Below, in pieces: positions 1 through 6,429 of a DNA stretch of 16,594 bases (position 1 is its first letter; each line of letters begins with the position of its first letter). The translations under genes and the position numbers were made by a program. The notes beneath the pieces were generated by a model. That model made no database searches. It worked only from the letters and a program-made list of their open reading frames with translations, and had not been told where the DNA came from. Origin of the DNA: an uncultured Eubacteriales bacterium (GTDB lineage Bacteria; Bacillota; Clostridia; Oscillospirales; CAG-272); NCBI GenBank assembly GCA_934401725.1, contig CAKRSS010000043.1, positions 1-16,594 on the forward strand, in the 5' to 3' direction.

Positions 1-1
1 A

Positions 2-21
2 CAATTTGCTGGCGCAAATTG
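2..21. repeat. Small perfect inverted repeat at the left edge
   Basis: Arms CAATTTGC (2-9) and GCAAATTG (14-21) are perfectly complementary around a TGGC loop. No T-run follows on either strand within the window. It may be the edge of a hairpin or operator belonging to a gene outside the window. Role unknown. Confidence 0.4.
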
Positions 22-48
22 CGGGGTTTGAGTCCGGGGAGACGGACG

Positions 49-89
49 AAAGAAGCCGTGTCGGCACGCAGTGCCGGCACGGCTTCTTT
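49..89 (-). terminator. Intrinsic terminator of the tRNA-Arg transcript
   Basis: A 19-bp stem, arms 49-67 and 71-89 around the loop GCA, has one G-T wobble and lies immediately 3' of the minus-strand tRNA. The base of the stem includes the last A of the encoded CCA. The downstream T-run on the minus strand is short (TTTCG), so it may act as a processing or pausing hairpin as well as a terminator. Confidence 0.65.
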
Positions 90-165
90 GGCGCGTCGTA
101 AGGGACTCGAACCCCCGACCTACTGGTTCGTAGCCAGTCACTCTATCCAGCTGAGCTAACGACGC
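89..165 (-). tRNA. tRNA-Arg (anticodon ACG), CCA encoded
   Basis: Read on the minus strand, bases 165 to 89 fold as a standard cloverleaf. The acceptor stem GCGTCGT pairs perfectly with ACGACGC. The D-arm reads TTAGCTCAGCTGGATAG. The anticodon stem is ACTGG/CCAGT with the loop CTACGAA, giving anticodon ACG, whose A34 is normally deaminated to inosine to read CGU, CGC and CGA. The T-arm holds GGTTCGAGTCC. The discriminator base is G and CCA is encoded (89-91 on the plus strand read TGG). Its own promoter and hairpin make it a single-gene transcription unit. Confidence 0.97.
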
Positions 166-191
166 ATCCACGCTCTCTCGAGCGCCTAACT

Positions 192-220
192 ATAATATCA
201 CAGTTCTTTGGGTTTGTCAA
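192..220 (-). promoter_or_regulatory. Sigma-A-type promoter of tRNA-Arg
   Basis: On the minus strand a perfect -35 TTGACA (220-215), a 17-bp spacer and a -10 TATTAT (197-192) sit upstream of the tRNA. The transcript would start near 185 and carry a short leader of about 20 nt that includes a small CGCTC/GAGCG hairpin (171-184). Confidence 0.85.
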
Positions 221-230
221 TAGATTTTAA

Positions 231-284
231 TCAAAAAATTAAAAAAATTATCTCCCGCCCTGCGTTTTGGCGAAGGCGGGAGAT
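231..284 (-). terminator. Rho-independent terminator of the PTS operon
   Basis: Arms 250-259 (ATCTCCCGCC) and 275-284 (GGCGGGAGAT) pair perfectly. On the minus strand they are followed by two long T-runs (bases 249 down to 231). It begins only five bases after the stop codon of the IICB gene, so it closes the four-gene PTS operon. It also shields the tRNA promoter downstream. Confidence 0.9.
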
Positions 285-288
285 GGCG

Positions 289-2070
289 TCAGTTGAAGGA
301 TTTGCCCATATAGTCCTCAAGCTCGCTTTTGATGACCGAAACCTGCGGGCCGTAGACGACCTGTATGCTGTTGCCGCGGCGGAGAACTCCGGCGGCGCCG
401 CTCTGACGCAGAAGATCCTCACTGATGGCTGAGCCGTCCTTGACCGTAATGCGCAGGCGTGTCGCACAGCAGTCGAGGGTGGTGAGGTTGTCGCGGCCTC
501 CGAGCCCCTCGAGTATCAGCTCGGACACCGAACGCACCGCGCTGTCGGCCGCAATTTCGGCCCCGGCGGCGTCGACGACGGTCGTGCCGCGGTGGGAACG
601 GCGGTTCTTGCCGCAGGGGCTGGCGTTTCCGTCGGCGTTCCCCGTATCTTCAGTCATTACATCTGCGGTCTCGCCGCCCTCGGCGCTGACAGCGCCCGCG
701 CCCTCAGGCACGGTCTGTCCGCGACGGCGTGCGTCGTAGTCGGCGCGGCGATAGAGCTTGGTTTCGGCGTTGTCGTTCTCGCGGCCGGGGGTGATATAGT
801 TGAATTTGCGTATCATCCAACGGAATACAAGGAAGTAGACGATGAAATAGAACACGCCGACCAGCGGTATCATCAGCCAGTTGGTTTTGGCGTTGCCCTG
901 CAGCACGCCGAACAGAATGAGGTCGATAATGCCGCCCGAGAACGTCATGCCGACGCCGACGTTCAGGATGTGCATGAACATATACGACAGTCCCGCCAGC
1001 ACGCAGTGGACGATATAAAGCGCCGGTGCAACGAACAGAAAGGTAAACTCAAGCGGCTCCGTGATACCCGTCAGCATGGCGGTGAGCGCGGCGGAGAGCA
1101 GAAGTCCGCCCGCGACACGGCGCTTTTCGGGCTTTGCACAGGTGTACATAGCCAGCGCCGCGCCGGGAAGTCCGAATATCATGAAGGGGAACTTACCGCT
1201 CATAAAGCGCGTCGCCTCGACGGAGAAGACTGTGGTGTTGGGCGATGCCAGCTCGGCGAAGAAGATGTTCTGCGCGCCGTATATCAGGCTGCCGTCAATG
1301 AGAGCGGAGCCGCCGAGTCCGGTCTGCCAGAAGGGCAGGTAGAAGACGTGGTGCAGCCCGAAGGGAATGAGCAGTCGCTCAATAAAGCCGTAGACAAACG
1401 TCCCGGCATAGCCCGAGCGCAGCACGAGATTGCCGAGCGCGTAAATTCCGCTCTGGATATAGGGCCAGATAAAGAACATAACGACGCCCACCAGCACGTA
1501 TACGACGGTCGAAATTATGGGCACGAACCGCGTGCCGCCGAAGAATGAAATAGCGTTGGGCAGGCGTATTTTATAGAACCTGTTATGCAGCGCCGCAACG
1601 CCGAGTCCGACGATAATACCGCCGAACACGCCCATCTCAAGCGACTGTATGCCGACGACGTTCGCCACCGAGCCCTCGAGCAGGACGCCCTCCTCGAGGC
1701 TGCCGCTGAGTGCGAGCAGCGAGTGGATAGTCTGGTGCATGACGAAGAAGGCAATGGCAGCGGACAGCGTCGCGGTGCCTTTTTCGGCCTCCGCCATACC
1801 GAGCGCGACGCCCATGGCGAAGATTATTGCGAGGTTGTTGAATATGACCGTGCCGACGTCCGAGAGCACGGTGAAGACGGAGTAGGGAATAGTGCCGGGG
1901 CCCATGGCCGCCATCAGCTTGTAGGTCTCGAGCATGGTGGTGTTGGTCAGCGAGGAGCCGATGCCGAGGAGAAGTCCGGCGATAGGCAGCAGCGCGATGG
2001 GCAGCATGAACGCCCGTCCGACGCGCTGGAGCACGCCGAAGCCGCGGGAGTCGGTGTTTATTTTATCCAT
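289..2070 (-). CDS. PTS glucose-family permease EIICB (ptsG-like)
   Basis: Integral membrane sugar permease that imports and phosphorylates a hexose or related sugar. Residues 15-425 form the IIC domain with about ten hydrophobic segments. It holds the family motif GITEPLEF (335-342), a GLHHVFYLPFWQ stretch (238-249) and NTTVFSVEATRFMSGKFP (278-295). Residues 513-593 form the IIB domain; in DCCATRLR the second cysteine (Cys535) matches the phosphorylated cysteine. The IIC sequence resembles from memory the streptococcal glucose-type PtsG group more than NagE or MalX, but the substrate cannot be fixed from sequence. Residues 426-512 are an unusually long, Ala/Gly/Asp/Arg-rich linker of about 85 residues. 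No IIA domain is fused; the preceding crr-like gene supplies it, 11 bases upstream. The RBS GTGAGGTGAG overlaps the stop codon of that gene. Confidence 0.93.
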   Translation of the reverse strand: MDKINTDSRGFGVLQRVGRAFMLPIALLPIAGLLLGIGSSLTNTTMLETYKLMAAMGPGTIPYSVFTVLSDVGTVIFNNLAIIFAMGVALGMAEAEKGTATLSAAIAFFVMHQTIHSLLALSGSLEEGVLLEGSVANVVGIQSLEMGVFGGIIVGLGVAALHNRFYKIRLPNAISFFGGTRFVPIISTVVYVLVGVVMFFIWPYIQSGIYALGNLVLRSGYAGTFVYGFIERLLIPFGLHHVFYLPFWQTGLGGSALIDGSLIYGAQNIFFAELASPNTTVFSVEATRFMSGKFPFMIFGLPGAALAMYTCAKPEKRRVAGGLLLSAALTAMLTGITEPLEFTFLFVAPALYIVHCVLAGLSYMFMHILNVGVGMTFSGGIIDLILFGVLQGNAKTNWLMIPLVGVFYFIVYFLVFRWMIRKFNYITPGRENDNAETKLYRRADYDARRRGQTVPEGAGAVSAEGGETADVMTEDTGNADGNASPCGKNRRSHRGTTVVDAAGAEIAADSAVRSVSELILEGLGGRDNLTTLDCCATRLRITVKDGSAISEDLLRQSGAAGVLRRGNSIQVVYGPQVSVIKSELEDYMGKSFN

Positions 2071-2081
2071 TCGGGCTCACC

Positions 2082-2543
2082 TCACTTTCTGTAGGTGACG
2101 ACGGCGCTGCGCCCGCCGCGCACGCTGCCGAGCTTTACGTCGAACGAGCGCAGCTCGTCTGCGTTTGACACGAGCACCGGCGTTATGGGCGACAGCCCGC
2201 GTGAGCGGATGAGCGCGAGATCGGCCTTGGCTATGACGTCGCCCGCGCGGACGGTGTCGCCCTTCTCGACGAGGCTGATGAAGCCCTCGCCGCCCAGTTT
2301 TACCGTGTCGACCCCTATGTGGACGAGCACGTCGAGGCCGTCATCCGAGTGGATGCCGTAGGCGTGGCGCGTGTCGGTGACGCTGTCGACGCGCCCCGAG
2401 ACAGGGCTGTATATCGTGCCCGAAACGGGCTCGAGCGCGTAGCCGTTTCCGAGCATTCCGGAGGCGAAGACCTCGTCGGGTACCTTGCCGAGAGGGACGG
2501 CGTTACCGTCGGCCACGGCGAGCAGTTTTTTTGATGATAGCAT
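2082..2543 (-). CDS. crr: PTS EIIA component, glucose (Crr) type
   Basis: Soluble cytoplasmic phosphocarrier of 153 residues, which passes phosphate from HPr to the IIB domain encoded next in the operon. The single-domain IIA-Glc fold is clear: PVSGTIYSPVSG (39-50), the first active-site histidine His60 in RHAYGIHS, and the phosphorylated histidine His75 in VLVHIGVDTV, followed by GGEGF (84-88). Both histidines correspond to the E. coli Crr pair His75 and His90. The start is set by a perfect AAGGAGG seven bases upstream. It lies 15 bases after ptsI and 11 bases before the IICB gene, so it is almost surely co-transcribed. In Firmicutes IIA-Glc is commonly fused to the permease; here it is free. 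Whether it also regulates other transporters, as E. coli Crr does, is not shown. Confidence 0.95.
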   Translation of the reverse strand: MLSSKKLLAVADGNAVPLGKVPDEVFASGMLGNGYALEPVSGTIYSPVSGRVDSVTDTRHAYGIHSDDGLDVLVHIGVDTVKLGGEGFISLVEKGDTVRAGDVIAKADLALIRSRGLSPITPVLVSNADELRSFDVKLGSVRGGRSAVVTYRK

Positions 2544-2558
2544 GGATTTTCCTCCTTA

Positions 2559-4211
2559 TTAATTGCAGTCTGATATGCGTTCGCGCAGCGGCAGAACGTA
2601 GGGCGGGGAGACGGACAGCTCGTCCACGCCGATGTCGATGAAGTGCTGGGTGAGATCGGTGTTTGCCGCCAGCTCGCCGCATATGCCGAGCCAGATACCG
2701 GCGGCGTGGGCGTTTTCGGTGGCCGAGGCGATGAGGCGGAGAACCGGCTCGAGGCCGTTCTCGCACAGCTCGGAGAGGGCGGGATTCTGCCGGTCGGCGG
2801 CGAGCGTGTACTGAATCAGATCGTTTGTGCCGACCGAGAAAAAGTCCACCATGCCCGCGAGCTCCCGGCTCATTACGGCGGCGGACGGCGTCTCGAGCAT
2901 GATGCCGAGCGGCATTTCGGTGTCGTAAGGCACGCCCTCGGACCCGAGCTCGGCCTGCACCGAGCGGATAATCTCCCGGCAGCGCTCGACCTCGTGCGGC
3001 ATGGCTATCATGGGCACCATGACCGACACCGAGCCGTAGGCAGACGCGCGGCAGACGGCGCGCAGCTGTGCACGGAACAGCTCATGTTGCGAGAGTGACA
3101 GCCGGACGCCGCGAAGTCCGAGCGCCGGGTTTTCCTCGCTGCCCGCGTCGATGTAGGGGACGCGCTTGTCTGCGCCTATGTCGAGGGTGCGGATTATCAC
3201 GGGACGCCCGCCCATGGTGCGGACTATGTCGCGGTAGGCGGTGAAGATTGTCTCCTCGTCGGGGCAGGTGTCCGACTCGAGGTAGAGAAACTCCGAGCGC
3301 AGAAGCCCTATGCCCTCGGCGTCGTTCTGGACGGCGAGCGCGGCGTCGCGGACGTTGCCGATGTTGGCGTACAGCCGCAGGCGCCTGCCCGAGCGCGTGA
3401 CGGTGGGACGCCCGCGCATGAGCTGCTGACGGTGCGCGTCCTCGGCGTCGCGGCGCTGCTTGTCGCGGTAGCGCGAGAGCAGTGCGGCATCGGGGTTGAC
3501 GTAGAGCAGGCCGGAGTCGGCGTCGATTATGGCGTCGGCGCCGTTGCAGTCGCCGCTGATTTCGCCGGTTCCGATCAGCGCGGGGATGCCGAGCGCGCGG
3601 GCAAGTATGGCGGTGTGGGAGTTCGGCGAGCCGGCGAAGGTGACAAATCCGAGTATGCGGTCGCGGTCGAGCTGGACGGTCTCGCTCGGGGTTAGATCTG
3701 AGGCGGCGATGATGTACTTCTCGTTCCCACCGAGCTCGACTGTATTTGCGGAGCTCCCGCCGTTGATAATTGACGCGACGCGCGCGGCAACATCGCGCAG
3801 ATCCGCCGCACGGGCTGAGAGGTATTCGTCCTCAATCGAGGCAAAGACGGCGCTGTACCGCTCCGCCGCCTCGCACACGGCGTAGGCCGCCGAATAGCCG
3901 TCAAGAATTAGCGACTCGGCGACGGACACAAAGTCGTCGTCTTCGAGCAGCATTCGGTGTATCTCGAAAATCTGGGCCTCCTCCTCGCCGGCGCGCCGCC
4001 GGGTGGAGTCGTACAGCTCGGATAGCTGCTTGCGTGCATCGGAAATGGCGCGCCGCAGGCGCTGTGTTTCCTCACCGGCCGACAGACTGCGTCGTATGCC
4101 ACCCTTGCCGATGCGCTCCGAGCGGCGGTAGAAATTCAGCTTGCCTATGGCGCTGCCGTGCCCGATACCGCGCCCGCTGAAGGTCAGGCGGGAGTTTAGG
4201 GTGTTGTCCAT
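2559..4211 (-). CDS. ptsI: PTS enzyme I (PEP-protein phosphotransferase)
   Basis: Cytoplasmic enzyme that autophosphorylates from phosphoenolpyruvate and hands the phosphate to HPr, starting the PTS relay. Its 550 residues fit the usual length of about 570. Residues 5-230 form the HPr-binding and phospho-histidine domains, with QIFEIHRMLLEDD (80-92) and the active His199 in NSHTAILAR. The C-terminal PEP-binding barrel holds GIGLLRSEFLY (300-310), RTLDIGADK (341-349), the signature around DFFSVGTNDLIQYTLAADR (456-474) and the catalytic-type Cys511 in GICGELAA. The loop before His199 reads GSPNSH rather than the common GGRTSH or GGATSH. The RBS GAGGTGA begins on the TGA stop of ptsH, nine bases away, suggesting translational coupling. 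Confidence 0.96.
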   Translation of the reverse strand: MDNTLNSRLTFSGRGIGHGSAIGKLNFYRRSERIGKGGIRRSLSAGEETQRLRRAISDARKQLSELYDSTRRRAGEEEAQIFEIHRMLLEDDDFVSVAESLILDGYSAAYAVCEAAERYSAVFASIEDEYLSARAADLRDVAARVASIINGGSSANTVELGGNEKYIIAASDLTPSETVQLDRDRILGFVTFAGSPNSHTAILARALGIPALIGTGEISGDCNGADAIIDADSGLLYVNPDAALLSRYRDKQRRDAEDAHRQQLMRGRPTVTRSGRRLRLYANIGNVRDAALAVQNDAEGIGLLRSEFLYLESDTCPDEETIFTAYRDIVRTMGGRPVIIRTLDIGADKRVPYIDAGSEENPALGLRGVRLSLSQHELFRAQLRAVCRASAYGSVSVMVPMIAMPHEVERCREIIRSVQAELGSEGVPYDTEMPLGIMLETPSAAVMSRELAGMVDFFSVGTNDLIQYTLAADRQNPALSELCENGLEPVLRLIASATENAHAAGIWLGICGELAANTDLTQHFIDIGVDELSVSPPYVLPLRERISDCN

Positions 4212-4220
4212 TATGTCACC

Positions 4221-4481
4221 TCAGCCGATCTGCTCGCGGCAGCAGCGTTCAAGCTCGCGTGCGGCGCTTGCCTCGTCCGCGCCCTCGACGGTGAACCGCA
4301 GCTGCTCGCCGTGTTTTCCCGCCAGACTCATGACGGCGAGCAGGTGCTTTGCATTCACCACGCGGTCGTTTTTGCTTACCTTTATTTCGGAGGTGAACTG
4401 CTTGGCGCAGTTGACCAGTATCCCGGCCGGTCGGGCATGTATGCCGTGCTCGTCGGCTATGGTGTATACGAATGTCTTCAT
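4221..4481 (-). CDS. ptsH: PTS phosphocarrier HPr, lacking Ser46
   Basis: Small cytoplasmic phosphocarrier of 86 residues, the usual HPr length. Start chosen at 4481 (MKTFVYT) because AAGGAG lies six bases upstream; the in-frame ATG at 4508 would add nine residues and has no RBS. The active site HGIHARPAG places the phosphorylated His15 and Arg17 at their canonical numbers. The regulatory region reads VNAKHLLAVMSLAG: position 46, serine in nearly all HPr proteins and the target of HPr kinase in Firmicutes, is histidine (codon CAC). The protein should therefore carry sugar-transport phosphate but could not be modified at Ser46 by HprK. Ser52 is present but sits one helix turn away. First gene of the ptsH-ptsI-crr-IICB operon. 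Confidence 0.93.
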   Translation of the reverse strand: MKTFVYTIADEHGIHARPAGILVNCAKQFTSEIKVSKNDRVVNAKHLLAVMSLAGKHGEQLRFTVEGADEASAARELERCCREQIG

Positions 4482-4504
4482 GTGCGCTCCTTGTTTTTTA
4501 GGCA

Positions 4505-4540
4505 TCACTGCGCAATTGCACCATCGGAATTACGCAGTGA
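4505..4540 (-). promoter_or_regulatory. Stem-loop in the 5' leader of the PTS operon
   Basis: Arms 4505-4517 and 4528-4540 (TCACTGCGCAATT and AATTACGCAGTGA on the plus strand) form a 13-bp stem with one G-T wobble and a 10-base loop. It lies 24 bases before the ptsH start, between the upstream terminator and the RBS. No T-run follows on the minus strand (it is followed by CCTAAAAAAC), so it is not a simple attenuator as written. It could be an operator dyad or a target for an RNA-binding antiterminator; I could not match it to a known RAT sequence. A -10-like TATACG lies just upstream (near 4548-4553), but no convincing -35 pairs with it. Confidence 0.5.
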
Positions 4541-4565
4541 AGCCTTTATTCGTATACTATTGTGA

Positions 4566-4597
4566 AATAAAAAAAGCGCAAATATTCATTGCGCTTT
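4566..4597 (-). terminator. Rho-independent terminator after the pantothenate kinase gene
   Basis: Arms 4573-4581 (AAAGCGCAA) and 4589-4597 (TTGCGCTTT) pair perfectly around a seven-base loop. On the minus strand the stem runs into TTTTTTTATTT. It lies 25 bases past the kinase stop codon and upstream of ptsH, separating the two units. The stem is AT-flanked on both sides, but the T-run supports the minus strand. Confidence 0.88.
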
Positions 4598-4601
4598 CAA
4601 A
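4584..4601 (-). promoter_or_regulatory. Possible catabolite-responsive (cre-like) element
   Basis: On the minus strand, TTTGAAAGCGCAATGAAT matches the Bacillus cre consensus WWTGNAARCGNWWWCAWW at 17 of 18 positions; the final conserved C is G. It overlaps one arm of the terminator above, so the match may be a by-product of that hairpin. It lies about 100 bases upstream of ptsH. Confidence 0.22.
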
Positions 4602-4622
4602 ATGTTGAATTTTAGAAGGTCA

Positions 4623-5477
4623 TCATCCGTTCGCGAGGCCAAGCAGAGCGGAGCCTATGACGGTGGCGAACTGTGCGTTATCCGGGCAAACGAAGTTGAC
4701 GTCGAAGGCCTCTGAAAGCCCCATAATAATTTTGCGCACGGGCGCGACGCAGGAGAGGTTGCCGGTAAGCACTATATCGCGGACGCCGTTGCCGCGCGCG
4801 GCAAAGATGGCCATCATGGCGATGGTTTCGGCGACCATATTTGCAATGCCGAGGGCGATGTCGTGCTTATTGGCGAGGTCGCTGAGCTTGCCGAAGTTGG
4901 CGGCGGTGAGCTCGTGGTTGACGCTCGGGAAGAGCGAGCTGTCGGAGATATCCTTGACGCGCAGGTCGATTTTATTGAGGTCGCCGCCCTCGCAGAGCTG
5001 CTCGATATGTTCGACGGTATCGACGCCGATGATTTTATGTGAGAGGCCGATCAGCGTGCCGCCGCCGACGCCCGTGCCGCCGAGGTACTTTGTGTTGGTT
5101 GTGCCGTCGTGCCGCGAGGCGTGTATGAGCGCGGTGCCGGTGCCCATACTGACGACGATAGCGTTGTCAAGTCCCGAGAGGTAGAGTCCGCCGAGGCCGA
5201 CGCTTGAGAACTCGGAGACTGAGCGGCAGTCGAGCGAATAAATGGGGTTACGGACGAAGGTCGAGCCGACGCCCGTCATCATGACGCAGCTGATGTCGCC
5301 GAGCTCGAGGCCGTTCTGCGAGGTGAAGCGGCCGAAAGCGCCGTAGACCGAGGTGATGGGATCGGCCGCGCGGACAAACTGCGGCTCGATCATATCTATT
5401 TTTCCGTTATCATCCTTTCGGAAGCCCACAATCTTGGTGGTACTGCCGCCGACGTCTATTCCGATTACGTTTTTCAT
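4623..5477 (-). CDS. coaW: Type II pantothenate kinase
   Basis: Predicted cytoplasmic kinase that phosphorylates pantothenate with ATP, the first step of coenzyme A synthesis. The ASKHA-fold marks are clear over 284 residues: the phosphate-1 loop IDVGGSTTK (7-15), MTGVGSTF (67-74), the phosphate-2 loop VSMGTGTAL (109-117), GGTGVGGGTLIGLS (133-146), and the adenosine motif VLTGNLS (236-242). The length is close to that of the staphylococcal CoaW protein. The GGTGVGGGTLIGLS stretch favours PanK-II over BadF/BcrA-type ATPases or sugar kinases of the same fold, though those remain the alternatives. RBS TTGAGG lies about eight bases before the ATG. Single-gene unit with its own promoter and terminator, divergent from a HAD phosphatase. 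Confidence 0.87.
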   Translation of the reverse strand: MKNVIGIDVGGSTTKIVGFRKDDNGKIDMIEPQFVRAADPITSVYGAFGRFTSQNGLELGDISCVMMTGVGSTFVRNPIYSLDCRSVSEFSSVGLGGLYLSGLDNAIVVSMGTGTALIHASRHDGTTNTKYLGGTGVGGGTLIGLSHKIIGVDTVEHIEQLCEGGDLNKIDLRVKDISDSSLFPSVNHELTAANFGKLSDLANKHDIALGIANMVAETIAMMAIFAARGNGVRDIVLTGNLSCVAPVRKIIMGLSEAFDVNFVCPDNAQFATVIGSALLGLANG

Positions 5478-5510
5478 AAATTTACCTCAATGAATATAGT
5501 TGCGATTTAT

Positions 5511-5539
5511 AGTATAGCACACTCTTGCAAAAAAATCAA
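5511..5539 (-). promoter_or_regulatory. Promoter of the pantothenate kinase gene
   Basis: Minus-strand -35 TTGATT (5539-5534), 17-bp spacer, -10 TATACT (5516-5511), with a start site near 5504 and a leader of about 25 bases. Its -35 box lies inside the spacer of the opposite-strand promoter and vice versa. Confidence 0.78.
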
Positions 5540-5553
5540 TCGTATGGTATAAT
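5525..5553 (+). promoter_or_regulatory. Promoter of the HAD phosphatase gene
   Basis: Plus-strand -35 TTGCAA (5525-5530), 17-bp spacer, perfect -10 TATAAT (5548-5553) preceded by TGG, an extended -10. Transcription would start near 5560, giving a leader of about 45 bases to the ATG at 5605. Confidence 0.85.
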
Positions 5554-5604
5554 TAACGCGCAATAATGTTTCAAAACACACTAATAACAAAAGAGGACAA
5601 GATT

Positions 5605-6429
5605 ATGGACTTCAAAAATCCCGACACTGCGCTGCTTTCCGAGAAGAAGCTGTATATTTTTGATATGGACGGAACTATCTATCTCGGTTACAACGTTTTT
5701 GACTTTGCCATTCGTTTTATAAATCATCTGCGTGCTGCGGGCAAGCGGGTGCTGTTTTTCACCAACAACGCCTCGCACACGACCGAGTTTTACGTCAAGA
5801 AGCTGACCAAGCTGGGCTTCTCGCCGACGCCCGACGAGATTATGACCTCGGGCGACGTGACCATTGAGTTTCTGAAGCGGCACCGTCCGGGCAAGAGTGT
5901 TTACCTTGTCGGCACGGACGAGCTGGTTGACTCCTTCCGCGCGAACGGCATCAACATTCTGACCGGCGACGAGGACAAGGCGGACATAGTTGTGACCAGT
6001 TTTGACACGACGCTGACCTACAAGAAGATGGACAACGCCTGCCGGTTTATTCGTGGCGGCGCGGAGTATCTCTCGACGCATCCGGACTTCAACTGCCCGA
6101 CCGAGAACGGATTTATTCCGGACAGCGGCGCTATTGCGGCGTTTGTGACGGCGTCCACGGGCAAGGTTCCGACATATTTCGGCAAGCCCTACCGCGAGAC
6201 CATCGACATGATAAGCGAGGCGACTGGCTTTGGTCTCGGCGAAATGTGCATTTTCGGTGATCGTCTCTACACTGACATTGCAATCGGCAAAAAGCACGGC
6301 GTGACTGCCGTTCTCGTCCTCACCGGCGAGACCCAGCCCGCCGACGTCGACGCCGCCACCCCAGCCGAGAAGCCCGACTTCGTCTTTGACTCGCTCGACT
6401 GCGTAGACAAAGTGATGTTTGGGGAGTAA
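5605..6429 (+). CDS. HAD-IIA family sugar/nucleotide phosphatase
   Basis: Cytoplasmic Mg-dependent phosphatase of the HAD superfamily, subfamily IIA (NagD, AraL, pNPPase type), 274 residues. Start chosen at 5605 because AAGAGGA lies eight bases upstream; the earlier in-frame ATG at 5566 sits almost on the predicted transcription start with no RBS. Motif I is FDMDGTIYLG with Asp20 as nucleophile and Asp22 as acid-base. Motif II is FFTNNAS (51-57). The cap domain covers about 75-185. Motif III is Lys194 in YFGKPY. Motif IV is IFGDRLYTDIAIG with Asp219 and Asp224 binding Mg. The physiological substrate is unknown. It is divergent from a pantothenate kinase gene with interlocked promoters, so a role in CoA or phosphopantetheine turnover is possible but speculative. 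No T-run terminator follows; hairpin-rich repeats begin about 20 bases later. Confidence 0.92.
   Translation: MDFKNPDTALLSEKKLYIFDMDGTIYLGYNVFDFAIRFINHLRAAGKRVLFFTNNASHTTEFYVKKLTKLGFSPTPDEIMTSGDVTIEFLKRHRPGKSVYLVGTDELVDSFRANGINILTGDEDKADIVVTSFDTTLTYKKMDNACRFIRGGAEYLSTHPDFNCPTENGFIPDSGAIAAFVTASTGKVPTYFGKPYRETIDMISEATGFGLGEMCIFGDRLYTDIAIGKKHGVTAVLVLTGETQPADVDAATPAEKPDFVFDSLDCVDKVMFGE

Noticed and set aside
18..40. T-arm-like sequence suggesting a second tRNA at the left edge
   Set aside because: GGGGTTTGAGTCC resembles a T-arm only superficially: the stem does not pair (CGGGG against CCGGG) and no TTC loop start is present.
592..1548. A 318-codon plus-strand ORF opposite the PTS permease
   Set aside because: It is antisense to a gene with clear IIC motifs, lacks an RBS and resembles the typical high-GC shadow frame.
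4482..4508. Nine-residue N-terminal extension of HPr
   Set aside because: The start at 4481 has an AAGGAG at ideal distance and gives canonical His15 numbering; the earlier ATG has neither and overlaps the leader hairpin.
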